Of a stretch of DNA of 64,000 bases, positions 8,451 to 17,384 are shown piece by piece. The notes beneath the pieces were generated by a model, which saw only the letters and a program-made list of their open reading frames with translations, made no database searches and was not told the origin of the DNA. A program made the translations under genes and the position numbers. This stretch comes from Olsenella sp. oral taxon 807 (GTDB lineage Bacteria; Actinomycetota; Coriobacteriia; Coriobacteriales; Atopobiaceae): the NCBI RefSeq assembly GCF_001189515.2, contig NZ_CP012069.2:744001-808000 (forward strand), written 5' to 3'. Numbering within the stretch: the first letter of the stretch is position 1; each line of letters opens with the position of its first letter.

Positions 8451-8554
8451 TTATAGGATCGTTCGAGTGGGGAGGATCGGGTGATGAGACTCGAACGGCA
8501 TCCGTCCCATGATCTTCAGACGGGCGGGGCTTTGCCACTCGCAGCTGCTCTTTG
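8451..8554. repeat. Island repeat copy B (104 bp)
   Basis: This aligns end to end with copy A at 6879-6982 with only a few substitutions (for example GGGTGATGAGACTCGAACGG here). It directly abuts the HATPase-like fragment, so it may be the copy in its original context. Confidence 0.85.
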
Positions 8555-8633
8555 TCACGCGCCTTCTCGCGCAGGCGGTCTTCCGACTCGTGTAAGCATG
8601 GCAGGCACAGTGCTTCGATTCTCAGGCTCCATC

Positions 8634-8683
8634 CGCGCCAAATCGCGCCCAATCGCGCCAAATTGCGCCAAAACGCGCCACAT
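8634..8683. repeat. Five tandem 10-bp units
   Basis: CGCGCCAAAT recurs five times with small changes (units start at 8634, 8644, 8654, 8664 and 8674), one unit per helical turn. It lies just before a winged-helix-like fragment and 420 bp before the trp leader. It could be a protein-binding iteron or simple slippage. Confidence 0.8.
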
Positions 8684-8789
8684 GGGATATGTTGGCGCAA
8701 ATAGGAAGCTCGTCGACGAAGGTGTTATCGCGCCGGTGGGCAATGGCCGGGCGCGGAGGTACGTGCCAGCTGGACAACACGTCACATAG
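8684..8789 (+). pseudogene. Winged-helix (HTH) C-terminal fragment
   Basis: The plus frame to TAG 8787-8789 gives GANRKLVDEGVIAPVGNGRA then RRYVPA. The pattern 'KLV-EG-I--VG-GRARRYV' is the recognition-helix end and wing of a winged-helix domain such as those ending AlbA_2/HATPase-linked regulators. No start or upstream half is seen; the 10-bp tandem repeat lies where it should be. Confidence 0.4.
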
Positions 8790-8903
8790 CTATGTCGGTC
8801 AGCGATATGAGCCCGTTCTGTGGGCCACGTCTCGCAAATCTCCCTTGGTGGCATGGGCCTGCATGGAGGTCCGGACGAGGCCTTGTTGTCGATCGGAGTC
8901 GCC

Positions 8904-8960
8904 GAGGATCTCATTCGAACGACATCCGTCCCATGATCTCCAGACGGGCGGGGCTTTGCC
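8904..8960. repeat. Island repeat copy C (partial, about 57 bp)
   Basis: This shares GACATCCGTCCCATGATCTC and the following CGGGCGGGGCTTTGCC with copies A and B, but the segment between the GAGGATC and TCGAAC landmarks is shortened. It marks the right end of the decayed island, about 95 bp before the trp leader. Confidence 0.75.
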
Positions 8961-9054
8961 GTCGAGATGGCGTGGATTATTCATGACGCGAAAATCAGCT
9001 GGTCTTGTCAGGCCTTAGCGGCTATAGTCTATCTTCAATCGAAGAGCGAGGCCA

Positions 9055-9345
9055 AACCTGTGAGGCGGAAGGTAGACGCAGCACGCGCGTACAGAGATTC
9101 CGAGGTGCTGAGATTCGGGACGAGATGCGAGGCGTTGAGTGGACCGCTGAGGGCGCACCGAACGGACCTGTGAGGTCTTACTAGGCTGCGACGTAAGGCA
9201 CGCGTTAGCTGCCGGGGATGTGATGGCATCCCAAAAGTGCGCGGGCAGCTCTGCTCGCGAATCAAGGTGGCACCGCGGACTGTTGCACCTCATGGGTCCG
9301 TCCTTGACGTCCGGTTACAGTGGATTGTCGGGGATGGGCTTTTTT
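9055..9345 (+). promoter_or_regulatory. Tryptophan T-box leader of the trp operon
   Basis: The leader has the T-box bulge sequence AAGGTGGCACCGCGGAC at 9264-9280. AAGG (9264-9267) can pair with CCTT (9302-9305) and GGAC (9277-9280) with GTCC (9296-9299), forming the antiterminator. Upstream, AGAGATTCCGAGGTGCTGAG looks like the distal Stem I region, and GAGTGGACCGCTGAG fits the specifier-loop pattern, giving UGG (Trp) at 9140-9142. Uncharged tRNA-Trp would stabilise the antiterminator and switch on trpE and the genes after it. A -10-like TATAGT lies at 9023-9028. The 5' boundary is approximate. Confidence 0.9.
9296..9345 (+). terminator. T-box-controlled intrinsic terminator
   Basis: GTCCGTCCTTGAC (9296-9308) can pair along all 13 positions, including G-U pairs, with GTCGGGGATGGGC (9327-9339), followed by six Ts (9340-9345). 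The 5' arm is the same sequence used by the antiterminator, giving the mutually exclusive switch. Confidence 0.88.
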
Positions 9346-9370
9346 GTCCCCGCACAGGGGAGGTCGAGGA

Positions 9371-10864
9371 ATGTATCCGTCCTTGGAGGAAGTCCGGCGC
9401 ATCGCTGCGTCTGGTGACTACCGACGCGTTCCCGTGAAGCGGGAGCTACTGGCAGATGACTTCACCACAATAGGGGTATTGAGGGCGTTGCGCGCGACGA
9501 GCGCCCATGTGTTTTTGCTCGAGAGCGCGGAGCCTGGTCAGCACGCGGGCCGATACTCCTTTCTGGGCTTTGCGCCCAGCATGGAGCTGAGCTGCCTTGA
9601 CGGCACGCTGAGGGTTCGTCGTGGCGTCGAGCTTGCCGGGGCCGATCCCGCAGTTGAGGTCCACCAGGTGGATCATCCCGGAGACTATCTCCGTCGGCTC
9701 ATCGATGAGAACCGCACGCCGCGACTCGAGGGCTTCCCTACGTTCACGGGCGGTCTTGTGGGCTATTTCTCCTATGACTACCTCAAGTACTCTGAGCCCA
9801 CGCTGCGACGCAAGGGCCTGGGGCAGGAGGACTTCCTCGACATGGACCTCATGCTCTTTGACGATGTCATTGCCTTTGACAGCTATCGCCAGCGCGTCAT
9901 ACTCATGACGGGCGTCCGCACGGACGACGTCGACGCGTCCTTTGCCCGCGCGGGCGCACGTCTCGATGCCATGGAGCGCCTCATTCGCACGGGCAGGCGC
10001 GGGGACTTCGAGCCGCTGCGCCTTAAAGGTGAGCTTACACCGCAGCTTAGCGAGGCGCAGTGGAAGCGCATGGTCGAGGTCGCGAAGGGCCACATCTACG
10101 AGGGCGACATCTTCCAGGTAGTGCTCTCGAACCCTATCTCTGCCCCGGCAGAGGGGAGCCTCCTCGACTGCTACCGGCTTCTGCGCTCCGAGAACCCCTC
10201 TCCCTACATGTTCTATCTCAGCTCGGATGACGTGGAGATCGCAGGCGCGAGTCCCGAGACCTTAGCCAGGCTCGAGGATGGCACACTTTACACCTATCCG
10301 CTCGCGGGTACCCGCCCGCGCGGCGCCACCAAGGATGAGGACGAGGCTCTCGCCCGAGAGCTCCTCTTGGACGAGAAGGAGCTCGCCGAGCATAACATGC
10401 TCGTCGACCTCGGCCGCAACGACCTTGGTCGGCTCGCCAGGCTCGGTAGCGTGAGAGTCGAAAACTACCTTGAGGTCCTGCGCTTTAGCCACGTCATGCA
10501 CATCGCATCGTCCGTCTCGGCTACCATCGCCGACGGTTACGACGCCGTGGACGTGATCGACGCGGTCCTTCCGGCAGGTACGCTCTCGGGCGCTCCCAAG
10601 CTCCGCGCCTGCCAGATCATCCAGGAGCTCGAGGGCGCGAAGCGTGGCATCTACGGTGGCGCCATCGGCTACATGGACCTCTCGGGCAATCTCGATACCT
10701 GCATCGGCATACGGCTCGCATACAAGAAGGACGGCCGGGTCTGCGTCCAGTCAGGAGCCGGCATCGTGTCCGACAGCGTGCCCGGGCGCGAGTTCCAGGA
10801 GTGCCAGAACAAGGCCCGGGCTGTCCTGGACGCGCTTTGTAAGGCGCAAGGAGGCATCGACTGA
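9371..10864 (+). CDS. trpE: Anthranilate synthase component I
   Basis: The 497-residue large subunit makes anthranilate from chorismate using ammonia delivered by TrpG. The chorismate-binding domain shows GDIFQVVLSNP, ASPETLARLEDG, AGTRPRGAT, LVDLGRNDLGR and the late LPAGTLSGAPK motif. The start is ATG 9371 after GGGGAGGTCGAGG; the frame is open further upstream into the leader but that part is non-homologous. It is the first gene after the T-box. Its stop overlaps the trpG start (TGATG), indicating translational coupling of the two subunits. Confidence 0.96.
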   Translation: MYPSLEEVRRIAASGDYRRVPVKRELLADDFTTIGVLRALRATSAHVFLLESAEPGQHAGRYSFLGFAPSMELSCLDGTLRVRRGVELAGADPAVEVHQVDHPGDYLRRLIDENRTPRLEGFPTFTGGLVGYFSYDYLKYSEPTLRRKGLGQEDFLDMDLMLFDDVIAFDSYRQRVILMTGVRTDDVDASFARAGARLDAMERLIRTGRRGDFEPLRLKGELTPQLSEAQWKRMVEVAKGHIYEGDIFQVVLSNPISAPAEGSLLDCYRLLRSENPSPYMFYLSSDDVEIAGASPETLARLEDGTLYTYPLAGTRPRGATKDEDEALARELLLDEKELAEHNMLVDLGRNDLGRLARLGSVRVENYLEVLRFSHVMHIASSVSATIADGYDAVDVIDAVLPAGTLSGAPKLRACQIIQELEGAKRGIYGGAIGYMDLSGNLDTCIGIRLAYKKDGRVCVQSGAGIVSDSVPGREFQECQNKARAVLDALCKAQGGID

Positions 10865-11436
10865 TGATCATCCTCATCGACAACTACGATAGCTTCACCT
10901 ATAACCTCTACCAACTCTTGGGAAGCGCTCGTCCTGACGTCAGGGTCATCCGCAACGACGCGATGGGCGTAGCCGAGCTCAAGGGCCTCGAGCCGGATGC
11001 GCTCGTCCTCTCTCCCGGTCCGGGACGCCCCGATGAGGCGGGCGTCTGTGAGGCGGCTGTGCTCGCCCTCTCGGGCGTAGTTCCCATCCTTGGGGTGTGC
11101 CTTGGACACCAGGCCATCTGCGAGGCCCTTGGTGCCACCATTGTCCACGCCGAGCAGATCACGCACGGTAAGTCGTCGCTCGCTGCGCTCGACGAGGGCT
11201 CACGGCTCTTTGGTGGCATCGGACCGACCGCACGGGTCGGACGCTACCATTCGCTCGAGGTCGACCCAAAGAGCCTGCCCGCCTGCCTGCGCGTGAGCGC
11301 CTCGACCGAGACGGGCGAGGTTATGGCTGTGGAGCACCTGAGCCATCCTACCTTTGGCCTGCAATTTCACCCCGAGTCCATTCTCACGCCGTCGGGGGAG
11401 AAGATCGTGCGCAACTTCATGAGCCTCATCGAGTGA
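10864..11436 (+). CDS. trpG: Anthranilate synthase component II (glutamine amidotransferase)
   Basis: This is a 190-residue class I glutaminase. The nucleophile is Cys79 in GVCLGHQAI and the His/Glu pair lies in FHPESI (about His169, Glu171); an oxyanion strand [11 protein letters not shown] is present. It supplies ammonia to TrpE. It overlaps trpE by three bases. The same fold serves PabA in folate synthesis, and with no pab gene in view it could act for both. Confidence 0.95.
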   Translation: MIILIDNYDSFTYNLYQLLGSARPDVRVIRNDAMGVAELKGLEPDALVLSPGPGRPDEAGVCEAAVLALSGVVPILGVCLGHQAICEALGATIVHAEQITHGKSSLAALDEGSRLFGGIGPTARVGRYHSLEVDPKSLPACLRVSASTETGEVMAVEHLSHPTFGLQFHPESILTPSGEKIVRNFMSLIE

Positions 11437-11459
11437 GGGCGCTGCGTTTTCGGCATCAC

Positions 11460-11499
11460 GCGGGGACGCCCGGCCTTACTCCCACGGGCTCGTCCCCGC
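11460..11499. other. Stem-loop between trpG and trpD
   Basis: GCGGGGACG (11460-11468) is the perfect complement of CGTCCCCGC (11491-11499), and CCCG/CGGG extends the stem inside. There is no T-run, so it is a weak terminator candidate. It may be an RNA processing or stability stem separating trpEG from trpDCFBA. This 136-bp gap is the only sizeable one in the operon. Confidence 0.55.
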
Positions 11500-11572
11500 C
11501 CCACAAGCCCGCCTCACGCCCGTCACGTGGGGGTCGGGCGATGACACGACCCATCAACAGGAGGAATCGACC

Positions 11573-12595
11573 ATGATCAAGGAAGCCATAGACAAGATAG
11601 TTCAGCACGGGGACCTCAGCTACGATGAGGCCTATACCACGATGCGAGAGATCATGGGCGGGAAGACCTCGCCCACCCAGAACGCGGCGTTTCTTGCTGC
11701 CCTCTCGACGAAGTCCACCAAGGCCGAGACCATAGACGAGATATCCGGTTGTGCCGCCGCGATGCGCGAGCTTGCCACGCCCGTGCCGCACCCCGGCATC
11801 GAGACGCTCGAGATCGTGGGGACGGGAGGGGATCGCTCCGGTACCTTCAACATCTCGACGACTGCGGCGCTGTTGTGCGCGGCGGCAGGCGCGAAGGTCA
11901 CCAAGCATGGCAACAGGGCCGCCAGCTCGCAGTGTGGCACCGCAGACTGCCTCGAGGCGCTCGGTGTGAACCTTTGCCAAGACCCCGAGAGGGTCCTGGC
12001 GGAGCTTGGGGGTTGCGGTATCGCGTTCCTCTTTGCCCAGAGCTACCACGCGGCCATGGGCTACGTCGGCCCCATCCGCAGGGAGCTGGGCTTTCGTACC
12101 GTCTTCAACATCTTAGGCCCGCTCACGAACCCCGCACGCCCCACATACTTCCTGCTCGGTGTCTACGACGAGTATCTCGTTGAGCCAGTGGCTAAGGTCC
12201 TCGCGAAGCTCGGGGTGAGACGCGCCTACGTCGTCTATGGCACGGACCGCATGGACGAGATCTCCCTGTCAGCGCCCACCGCCGTCTGCGAGCTCAAGGA
12301 GGGCTATTACCGCAGCTTCACCCTGCAGCCTGAGGACTTTGGCCTCAAACGCTGCAAGAAGGAGGATCTCCTGGGCGGGACGCCTGCTAAGAATGCCCAG
12401 GTTGTGCGTGACATCCTTACAGGCAAGCTCGATGGGCCCAAGCGCGACGTGGCGCTCCTCAACGCCGGAGCGGCGCTTCACGTCTGCGGCGTAGCCGACT
12501 CCGTGGCAGAGGGCATCGAGGTCGCACGGGAGCAGATCGCAAGCGGAAACGCGATACGGACGCTCGATGCCTTTATCAGGCAGAGCAACGCGTGA
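11573..12595 (+). CDS. trpD: Anthranilate phosphoribosyltransferase
   Basis: The 340-residue enzyme joins anthranilate to PRPP. It shows [14 protein letters not shown] at about residues 83-96 (PRPP loop), [21 protein letters not shown], and the helical N-terminal region [10 protein letters not shown]. Length is normal for the family. AGGAGG just before the ATG supports the start. It begins a tightly packed run in which each following gene overlaps or nearly touches the next. Confidence 0.96.
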   Translation: MIKEAIDKIVQHGDLSYDEAYTTMREIMGGKTSPTQNAAFLAALSTKSTKAETIDEISGCAAAMRELATPVPHPGIETLEIVGTGGDRSGTFNISTTAALLCAAAGAKVTKHGNRAASSQCGTADCLEALGVNLCQDPERVLAELGGCGIAFLFAQSYHAAMGYVGPIRRELGFRTVFNILGPLTNPARPTYFLLGVYDEYLVEPVAKVLAKLGVRRAYVVYGTDRMDEISLSAPTAVCELKEGYYRSFTLQPEDFGLKRCKKEDLLGGTPAKNAQVVRDILTGKLDGPKRDVALLNAGAALHVCGVADSVAEGIEVAREQIASGNAIRTLDAFIRQSNA

Positions 12596-12621
12596 GGGGC
12601 AGGGCTGCCATGGGAGCGCAC

Positions 12622-13452
12622 ATGACGAACGGAGAGGAGAGCATCCTCAAGAGAATTGCGGCGAGGACCTGCGAGCGCGTCGCTGCCGAGAAGGTGGTCC
12701 ACCCGCTGGCAACGGTGGCTGCCGCCGCTGAGGAGCGGGCCGCCAAGGAGCGAGCGGCACATCTCGCCCCCAGCTTTTCCTTCCCGTTCGAGAGGGCGCT
12801 TCGCGCGCCTGGTCTGAGCCTCATCTGCGAATGCAAGAGGGCAAGCCCCTCAAGGGGGCTCATCGCCGCCGACTTCGATCCGGTGGGTATCGCGCGAGAG
12901 TACGAGGACGCGGGCGCCGATGCCATCAGCTGCCTCACTGAGCCCTTCTGGTTCCAGGGGGCAGACAAGCACCTCGAGAGGGTTGCCCAGGCCGTCTCGA
13001 TCCCCGTCCTTCGCAAGGACTTCGTGGTGGACGAGTACATGATCTACCAGGCAAAGGCCATTGGTGCCGACGCGGTGCTCCTCATCTGCGCGATTTTAGG
13101 CGACGCCCAGCTCAAGGCATACATAGGGCTCTGCGAGAGGCTTGGCCTCACGGCGCTGGTGGAGGCCTACGAGCCCGAGGAGCTGTCGCGTGCGCTCGAG
13201 GCGGGAGCGAGGGTGGTCGGCGTGAACAACCGCGATCTGCACAGCTTCGAGGTTGACTTTGGCCGCAGCATCGAGCTTAAGTCCATGGTCGGGCCTGATC
13301 GGGTCTTTGTCTCGGAATCAGGGATACGCGACGCCCGTGACCTGAGGCGCCTCGCTGAGGCCGGTGTGGATGCCGTGCTCGTCGGAGAGGCGCTCATGCG
13401 TCGGACAGACAGGCGCGCGGCACTCGACGAGCTGAGAGGAGGCCTCTCATGA
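12622..13452 (+). CDS. trpC: Indole-3-glycerol phosphate synthase
   Basis: A TIM-barrel enzyme closing the indole ring from CdRP. Motifs: LICECKRASPSRG (catalytic Lys), LRKDFVVDEYMIYQAKAIGA (the DPYQ-type segment), VGVNNRDLHSFEVD and SESGIRDARD phosphate-binding loops. About 276 residues with this start. Alternatives are a GTG at 12592 (overlapping the trpD stop) and ATG 12610 after GAGGGGCAGGG; 12622 is chosen because homology begins about there (SILKRIAARTCERVAAEK) and GGGAG sits 6 bp upstream. Confidence 0.94.
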   Translation: MTNGEESILKRIAARTCERVAAEKVVHPLATVAAAAEERAAKERAAHLAPSFSFPFERALRAPGLSLICECKRASPSRGLIAADFDPVGIAREYEDAGADAISCLTEPFWFQGADKHLERVAQAVSIPVLRKDFVVDEYMIYQAKAIGADAVLLICAILGDAQLKAYIGLCERLGLTALVEAYEPEELSRALEAGARVVGVNNRDLHSFEVDFGRSIELKSMVGPDRVFVSESGIRDARDLRRLAEAGVDAVLVGEALMRRTDRRAALDELRGGLS

Positions 13453-14114
13453 GGGACAGGGAAGCGACCGGCGTACGTGCCCATGAGCTGCTCGCGCCGT
13501 CGGAAGGCGCCCTGCGTGTCAAGCTCTGTGGCATGTCTCGAGACGAGGACATCGCGGCGGTCAACGATGCGGGACCCGACCTTTGCGGCTTTGTCATCAA
13601 CTTCCCTCGTTCGCCCCGCAGTGTCTCTCCCGAGTCGCTCGGACGGCTGGTGGGTGAGCTTGACGAGACGATCCTTGCGGTTGGCGTCTTCGTGGACCAG
13701 CCGGCTACATTCGTGGCTCAGGTCGCCCATGATCTTGTGGATGTGGTGCAGTTGCACGGATCGGAGCGAAACAGCTACATCACCCGCCTGCGCACCCTGA
13801 CAGACGCTCCCATCATCCAGGCATTTCGCGTTCGCACGAACGCTGACGTCATGCGTGCGAACGCATCTTTTGCAGACCTCGTGCTGCTCGACAACGGCTG
13901 GGGGACGGGGAGGTCCTTCGACTGGTCGCTCATCGGGGGTATCAGGCGTCCCTTCATGCTTGCGGGCGGTCTCACAGCGGACAACGTGGCGGGAGCGGTC
14001 GGGGCCCTCTCGCCCTGGGGGGTCGACATGAGCTCGGGCATCGAGACGGATGGACGTAAGGACCCACAGAAGATCAAGGCCGCGACCCAGGCGGCGAGAG
14101 GAGCTTTGCGATGA
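13449..14114 (+). CDS. trpF: Phosphoribosylanthranilate isomerase
   Basis: The 221-residue TIM barrel converts PRA to CdRP. The catalytic Cys is in [12 protein letters not shown], and the phosphate-binding end reads [12 protein letters not shown] and [16 protein letters not shown]. About 20 extra N-terminal residues precede the usual first strand, so the true start could be later, but ATGA overlap with the trpC stop favours the one given. The common NPxSPR-type loop reads NFPRSPRSV. Confidence 0.95.
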   Translation: MRDREATGVRAHELLAPSEGALRVKLCGMSRDEDIAAVNDAGPDLCGFVINFPRSPRSVSPESLGRLVGELDETILAVGVFVDQPATFVAQVAHDLVDVVQLHGSERNSYITRLRTLTDAPIIQAFRVRTNADVMRANASFADLVLLDNGWGTGRSFDWSLIGGIRRPFMLAGGLTADNVAGAVGALSPWGVDMSSGIETDGRKDPQKIKAATQAARGALR

Positions 14115-15310
14115 GTAACTCAACGCATTCGAGAGGACGCTTTGGCATCCACGGGGGTCAGTACATCCCCGAGACGCTAATGGGTGCGGTCATCGAGCTT
14201 GAGGAGGCGTATGGCCGCTACCACGCTGACCCGACCTTTACCGCAGAGCTTACGGGTCTGCTCGACAACTACGCGGGCAGGCCGTCTTTGCTCTATCTCG
14301 CGCACAACATGACCGAGGACCTGGGAGGCGCTAAGATCTACCTCAAGCGCGAGGACCTCAACCACACGGGTGCGCATAAGATCAACAACGTGCTTGGTCA
14401 GGCGCTCCTCGCCAAGAGGATGGGCAAGGGACGTCTCATCGCCGAGACCGGGGCAGGGCAGCACGGCGTGGCGACCGCGACCGCAGCGGCCCTCATGGGC
14501 ATGGAGTGCGTGATCTACATGGGCGTGAGGGACATGGAGCGTCAGGCACTCAACGTCTATCGCATGCGCCTTCTGGGCGCCGAGGTCCGAGGCGTCTCAT
14601 CAGGCACCGGTACCCTCAAGGACGCGGTGTCCGAGACCTTCCGCGAGTGGGCCAGCCGTATGGACGACACCCACTACTGCCTCGGCTCCGTCATGGGGCC
14701 GCATCCCTTTCCCACGATCGTCCGTGACTTCCAGGCCGTCATCTCGCGCGAGGCGCGCCAACAGTGCCTCGACGCCGAGGGGAGGCTCCCCGACGCGGTC
14801 CTGGCCTGCGTGGGTGGAGGGTCAAACGCCATAGGCAGCTTCTACCACTTCATAGGGGACGAGGGAGTCGAGCTCATCGGCTGCGAGGCCGCCGGGCGGG
14901 GCGTGGACACCACGAAGACCGCCGCGACCATGGCTACGGGCTCGCTCGGCATCTTCCACGGGATGAAGAGCTACTTCTGCCAGGACGAGTATGGCCAGAT
15001 CGCACCTGTGTACTCCATCAGTGCGGGTCTTGACTACCCGGGTGTCGGCCCCGAGCATGCGATGCTGCGTGACTCGGGTCGCGCCCGCTACGTGGCCGTA
15101 ACGGACGATGAGGCCGTCGGTGCCTTCGAGTACCTCTCGCGCACGGAGGGCATCATCCCTGCCATCGAGAGCGCACACGCGCTTGCCTATGCCATGAGTC
15201 TCGCACCCACCATGCGTGCGGACCAGATCATCATCGTCACGCTCTCGGGCCGTGGCGACAAGGACGTGGCGGCCATCGCCCGCTACAGGGGGGAGGACCT
15301 TCATGAGTAG
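14111..15310 (+). CDS. trpB: Tryptophan synthase beta chain
   Basis: This 399-residue PLP enzyme condenses indole and serine. Lys90 in HTGAHKINN is the PLP lysine; [11 protein letters not shown] (about 236-246) binds the PLP phosphate; [13 protein letters not shown] is the typical N-terminus. Start overlaps the trpF stop (ATGA). The sequence fits canonical TrpB1 rather than the TrpB2 paralogue. Confidence 0.97.
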   Translation: MSNSTHSRGRFGIHGGQYIPETLMGAVIELEEAYGRYHADPTFTAELTGLLDNYAGRPSLLYLAHNMTEDLGGAKIYLKREDLNHTGAHKINNVLGQALLAKRMGKGRLIAETGAGQHGVATATAAALMGMECVIYMGVRDMERQALNVYRMRLLGAEVRGVSSGTGTLKDAVSETFREWASRMDDTHYCLGSVMGPHPFPTIVRDFQAVISREARQQCLDAEGRLPDAVLACVGGGSNAIGSFYHFIGDEGVELIGCEAAGRGVDTTKTAATMATGSLGIFHGMKSYFCQDEYGQIAPVYSISAGLDYPGVGPEHAMLRDSGRARYVAVTDDEAVGAFEYLSRTEGIIPAIESAHALAYAMSLAPTMRADQIIIVTLSGRGDKDVAAIARYRGEDLHE

Positions 15311-15344
15311 GGACGTGGCGGCAAGACGAGAGGAGGGCGTTCGC

Positions 15345-16142
15345 ATGGGTGGGGTGGCATCAGCCTTCACCGCCGCCGACGGTAGTCGAAAGAAGGCCTT
15401 CATCCCGTTCGTCACCTGTGGGGATCCATCCATTGGTCTTACCGAACAGGTCGTGAGGGCCATGGAGAGGGCCGGGGCGGACCTCATTGAGCTGGGCATA
15501 CCGTTCTCGGATCCCACGGCCGAGGGGCCGACGATCCGGGAGGCCAACGTTCGTGCCCTCAAAAACCATGTCACCACCGACGAGGTCATCGATATGGTGG
15601 CGCGACTTCGCTCGGGGGGCCTCGGGGTCCCTTTGGTCTTCATGACCTATGCCAATATGCTCTTCTCCTATGGGCTCGAGCGCTTTGCCAAGCGCGCCGC
15701 AGAGGCTGGCGTCAACGGTGTCGTGCTGCCCGACGTTCCCCACGAGGAGAAGCAGGAATTTATGGGTCCGCTTGGGGCGGAGGGTCTCGAGCTGGTGTCC
15801 CTGGTCGCTCCGACCTCACACGATCGCATCAAGGAGATTGCCTCCGACGCCCAGGGCTTCGTGTACGTCGTGAGTTCGCTGGGCGTCACGGGCGTACGCT
15901 CCAAGATCGTCACCGACATCCCCGCGATGGTAAGGCTCGTTCGCGAGGCGAACCCCACCATCCCGACAGCCGTGGGCTTTGGTATCTCTACGCCCGAGCA
16001 GGCCGCCACCTTGGCTGACGAGTCCGACGGCGCCATCGTGGGCTCGGCCATCGTCAGGCTCTTGGCGCAGCATGGAGAAGATGCCGTGCCCTATGTCGAG
16101 GACTACGTGCGAGAAATGGCGAAGGCGACGCATGGGGCCTAG
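15345..16142 (+). CDS. trpA: Tryptophan synthase alpha chain
   Basis: The 265-residue TIM barrel cleaves indole-3-glycerol phosphate and passes indole to TrpB. Glu49 (DLIELGIPFSDP) is the catalytic acid. The second acid position, usually Asp60, is Glu here (SDPTAEGPTI), a substitution I believe occurs in many Gram-positive TrpA proteins. GVTGVRSK and FGISTPEQA form the later loops. ATG 15303, overlapping trpB, is an alternative, but GAGGAGG lies eight bases before 15345. Last gene of the operon; no clear terminator follows. Confidence 0.95.
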   Translation: MGGVASAFTAADGSRKKAFIPFVTCGDPSIGLTEQVVRAMERAGADLIELGIPFSDPTAEGPTIREANVRALKNHVTTDEVIDMVARLRSGGLGVPLVFMTYANMLFSYGLERFAKRAAEAGVNGVVLPDVPHEEKQEFMGPLGAEGLELVSLVAPTSHDRIKEIASDAQGFVYVVSSLGVTGVRSKIVTDIPAMVRLVREANPTIPTAVGFGISTPEQAATLADESDGAIVGSAIVRLLAQHGEDAVPYVEDYVREMAKATHGA

Positions 16143-16243
16143 CGGATCCCGTGTGAGCGCGCATGCGCAGGGAAGTCCCCGTACCATCTTGTGTGCTATG
16201 GTCATGGAAAAGCGGTGTTCAGGAGTCGTGGGAGGTATTCGTG

Positions 16244-17359
16244 ATGGCAGATCAGGAGGGGAGAGGGGGCCTCTGCACGCCGACGCGCTGGCGACTCATC
16301 GCGTCGGGGGTGCTTCTGGCCGCGTGCCCTCTGCTCGTGCTCCTCTTTGAACGTTTTGGCGAGGCGCTGTCTGGTGGCTATCGCCCGTTCTCAAAGGGAC
16401 TCCTCTCCCTTCAGGCGACCGTCGCGAGCGTTGCGCCCTTCGCGCTGTGGGACTTTCTCGTCGTGGGCCTTGCCTTGGCCGCACTTTTCACCCTCGTTCG
16501 TCGTGTCGTACGAAGGCGTCCCTTGCTGCCGTGGCTCTCTGTCGTCCTTTTGGTCAGCTCCGCGACGCTTTTCCTCTTTGTGTCGGGTTGGGCGCTCAAC
16601 CACTACGCACCCTCGCTTGCCAACGAGATCGGTCTTGAGGTGGGGGCGTACACAGACGATGAGCTTGCGGCGGCGACCAGACACTACCTCGAGCGGGCCG
16701 CAGCGCTGGCCCCCTCGGTTCCCAGAGGTGAGGATGGCGAGCTTCTGAGGCAAGACTTCTATGAGTTGGCGCGTATCGCAGGTGGCTCGTACCGTGAGCT
16801 GTCGGAAAGCTATGGCATCTTCGAGGGATCTCAGGCACCCGTGAAGGCCCTCTTGCTGCTGGGGGAGCCGCTGCTTCTCAGTGGGCACGTGGGAATCTTC
16901 TTCTCTCCTACGGGGGAGTCGAGTGTGCCGGTCAACTGTGCGGTAGCGGACCTGCCGTTCACGATGTGCCACGAGGCCGCGCATCGCCTTGCCATCGCGC
17001 GCGAGCAGGAGGCGAACTTCGCCGCCTTTCTCGCCTGCACCACGAGCGACGACGTGAGGTTTTCCTACTCGGGCTACTATGGCGCCTTCTCCTTTTGCTA
17101 TAGCGCCCTGCGTCGGAGCGATCCCGACCGTGCAGCCCGCCTGCTCGACGAGGTGCGCACATCTGGCCTCGATGCTGGTGTCGGTCTCGTGCTTGCTGAC
17201 CTCGTGGCAACGGGCAGGCACTACGATGCCTATGAGGGGTGGTTCGGAAGGGTCGGCAGTGCCGTCAATGATGGCTACCTTCGGAGTTTTGGCGAAAGGG
17301 AAGGCGTCAAGTCATACGGTCTTGTGGTCGACTACCTGATAGCGTGGGATAGGCGATGA
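16244..17359 (+). CDS. DUF3810-like membrane protein with zinc-peptidase motif
   Basis: A 371-residue protein. After a short charged start come three hydrophobic segments (about residues 17-35, 60-82 and 93-112), then a large domain probably outside the membrane. That domain contains CHEAAHRLAIAREQEANF: an HExxH zinc motif (His243, Glu244, His247) with a downstream EQEANF supplying a possible third ligand. The three-TM plus HExxH layout resembles DUF3810, whose members are predicted metallopeptidases of unknown substrate. The start has GGAGGT upstream. It lies between the trp operon and array 2 and has no obvious partner. Confidence 0.75.
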   Translation: MADQEGRGGLCTPTRWRLIASGVLLAACPLLVLLFERFGEALSGGYRPFSKGLLSLQATVASVAPFALWDFLVVGLALAALFTLVRRVVRRRPLLPWLSVVLLVSSATLFLFVSGWALNHYAPSLANEIGLEVGAYTDDELAAATRHYLERAAALAPSVPRGEDGELLRQDFYELARIAGGSYRELSESYGIFEGSQAPVKALLLLGEPLLLSGHVGIFFSPTGESSVPVNCAVADLPFTMCHEAAHRLAIAREQEANFAAFLACTTSDDVRFSYSGYYGAFSFCYSALRRSDPDRAARLLDEVRTSGLDAGVGLVLADLVATGRHYDAYEGWFGRVGSAVNDGYLRSFGEREGVKSYGLVVDYLIAWDRR

Positions 17360-17384
17360 GTTCCTTGTTGCCTGAGGATGTCGC

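Noticed and set aside
8480-8520. tRNA 3' end / attachment site in repeat copies A-C
   Set aside because: GTTCGAGTC on the minus strand recalls a T-loop, but the flanking bases cannot form the T-stem and no tRNA body is present.
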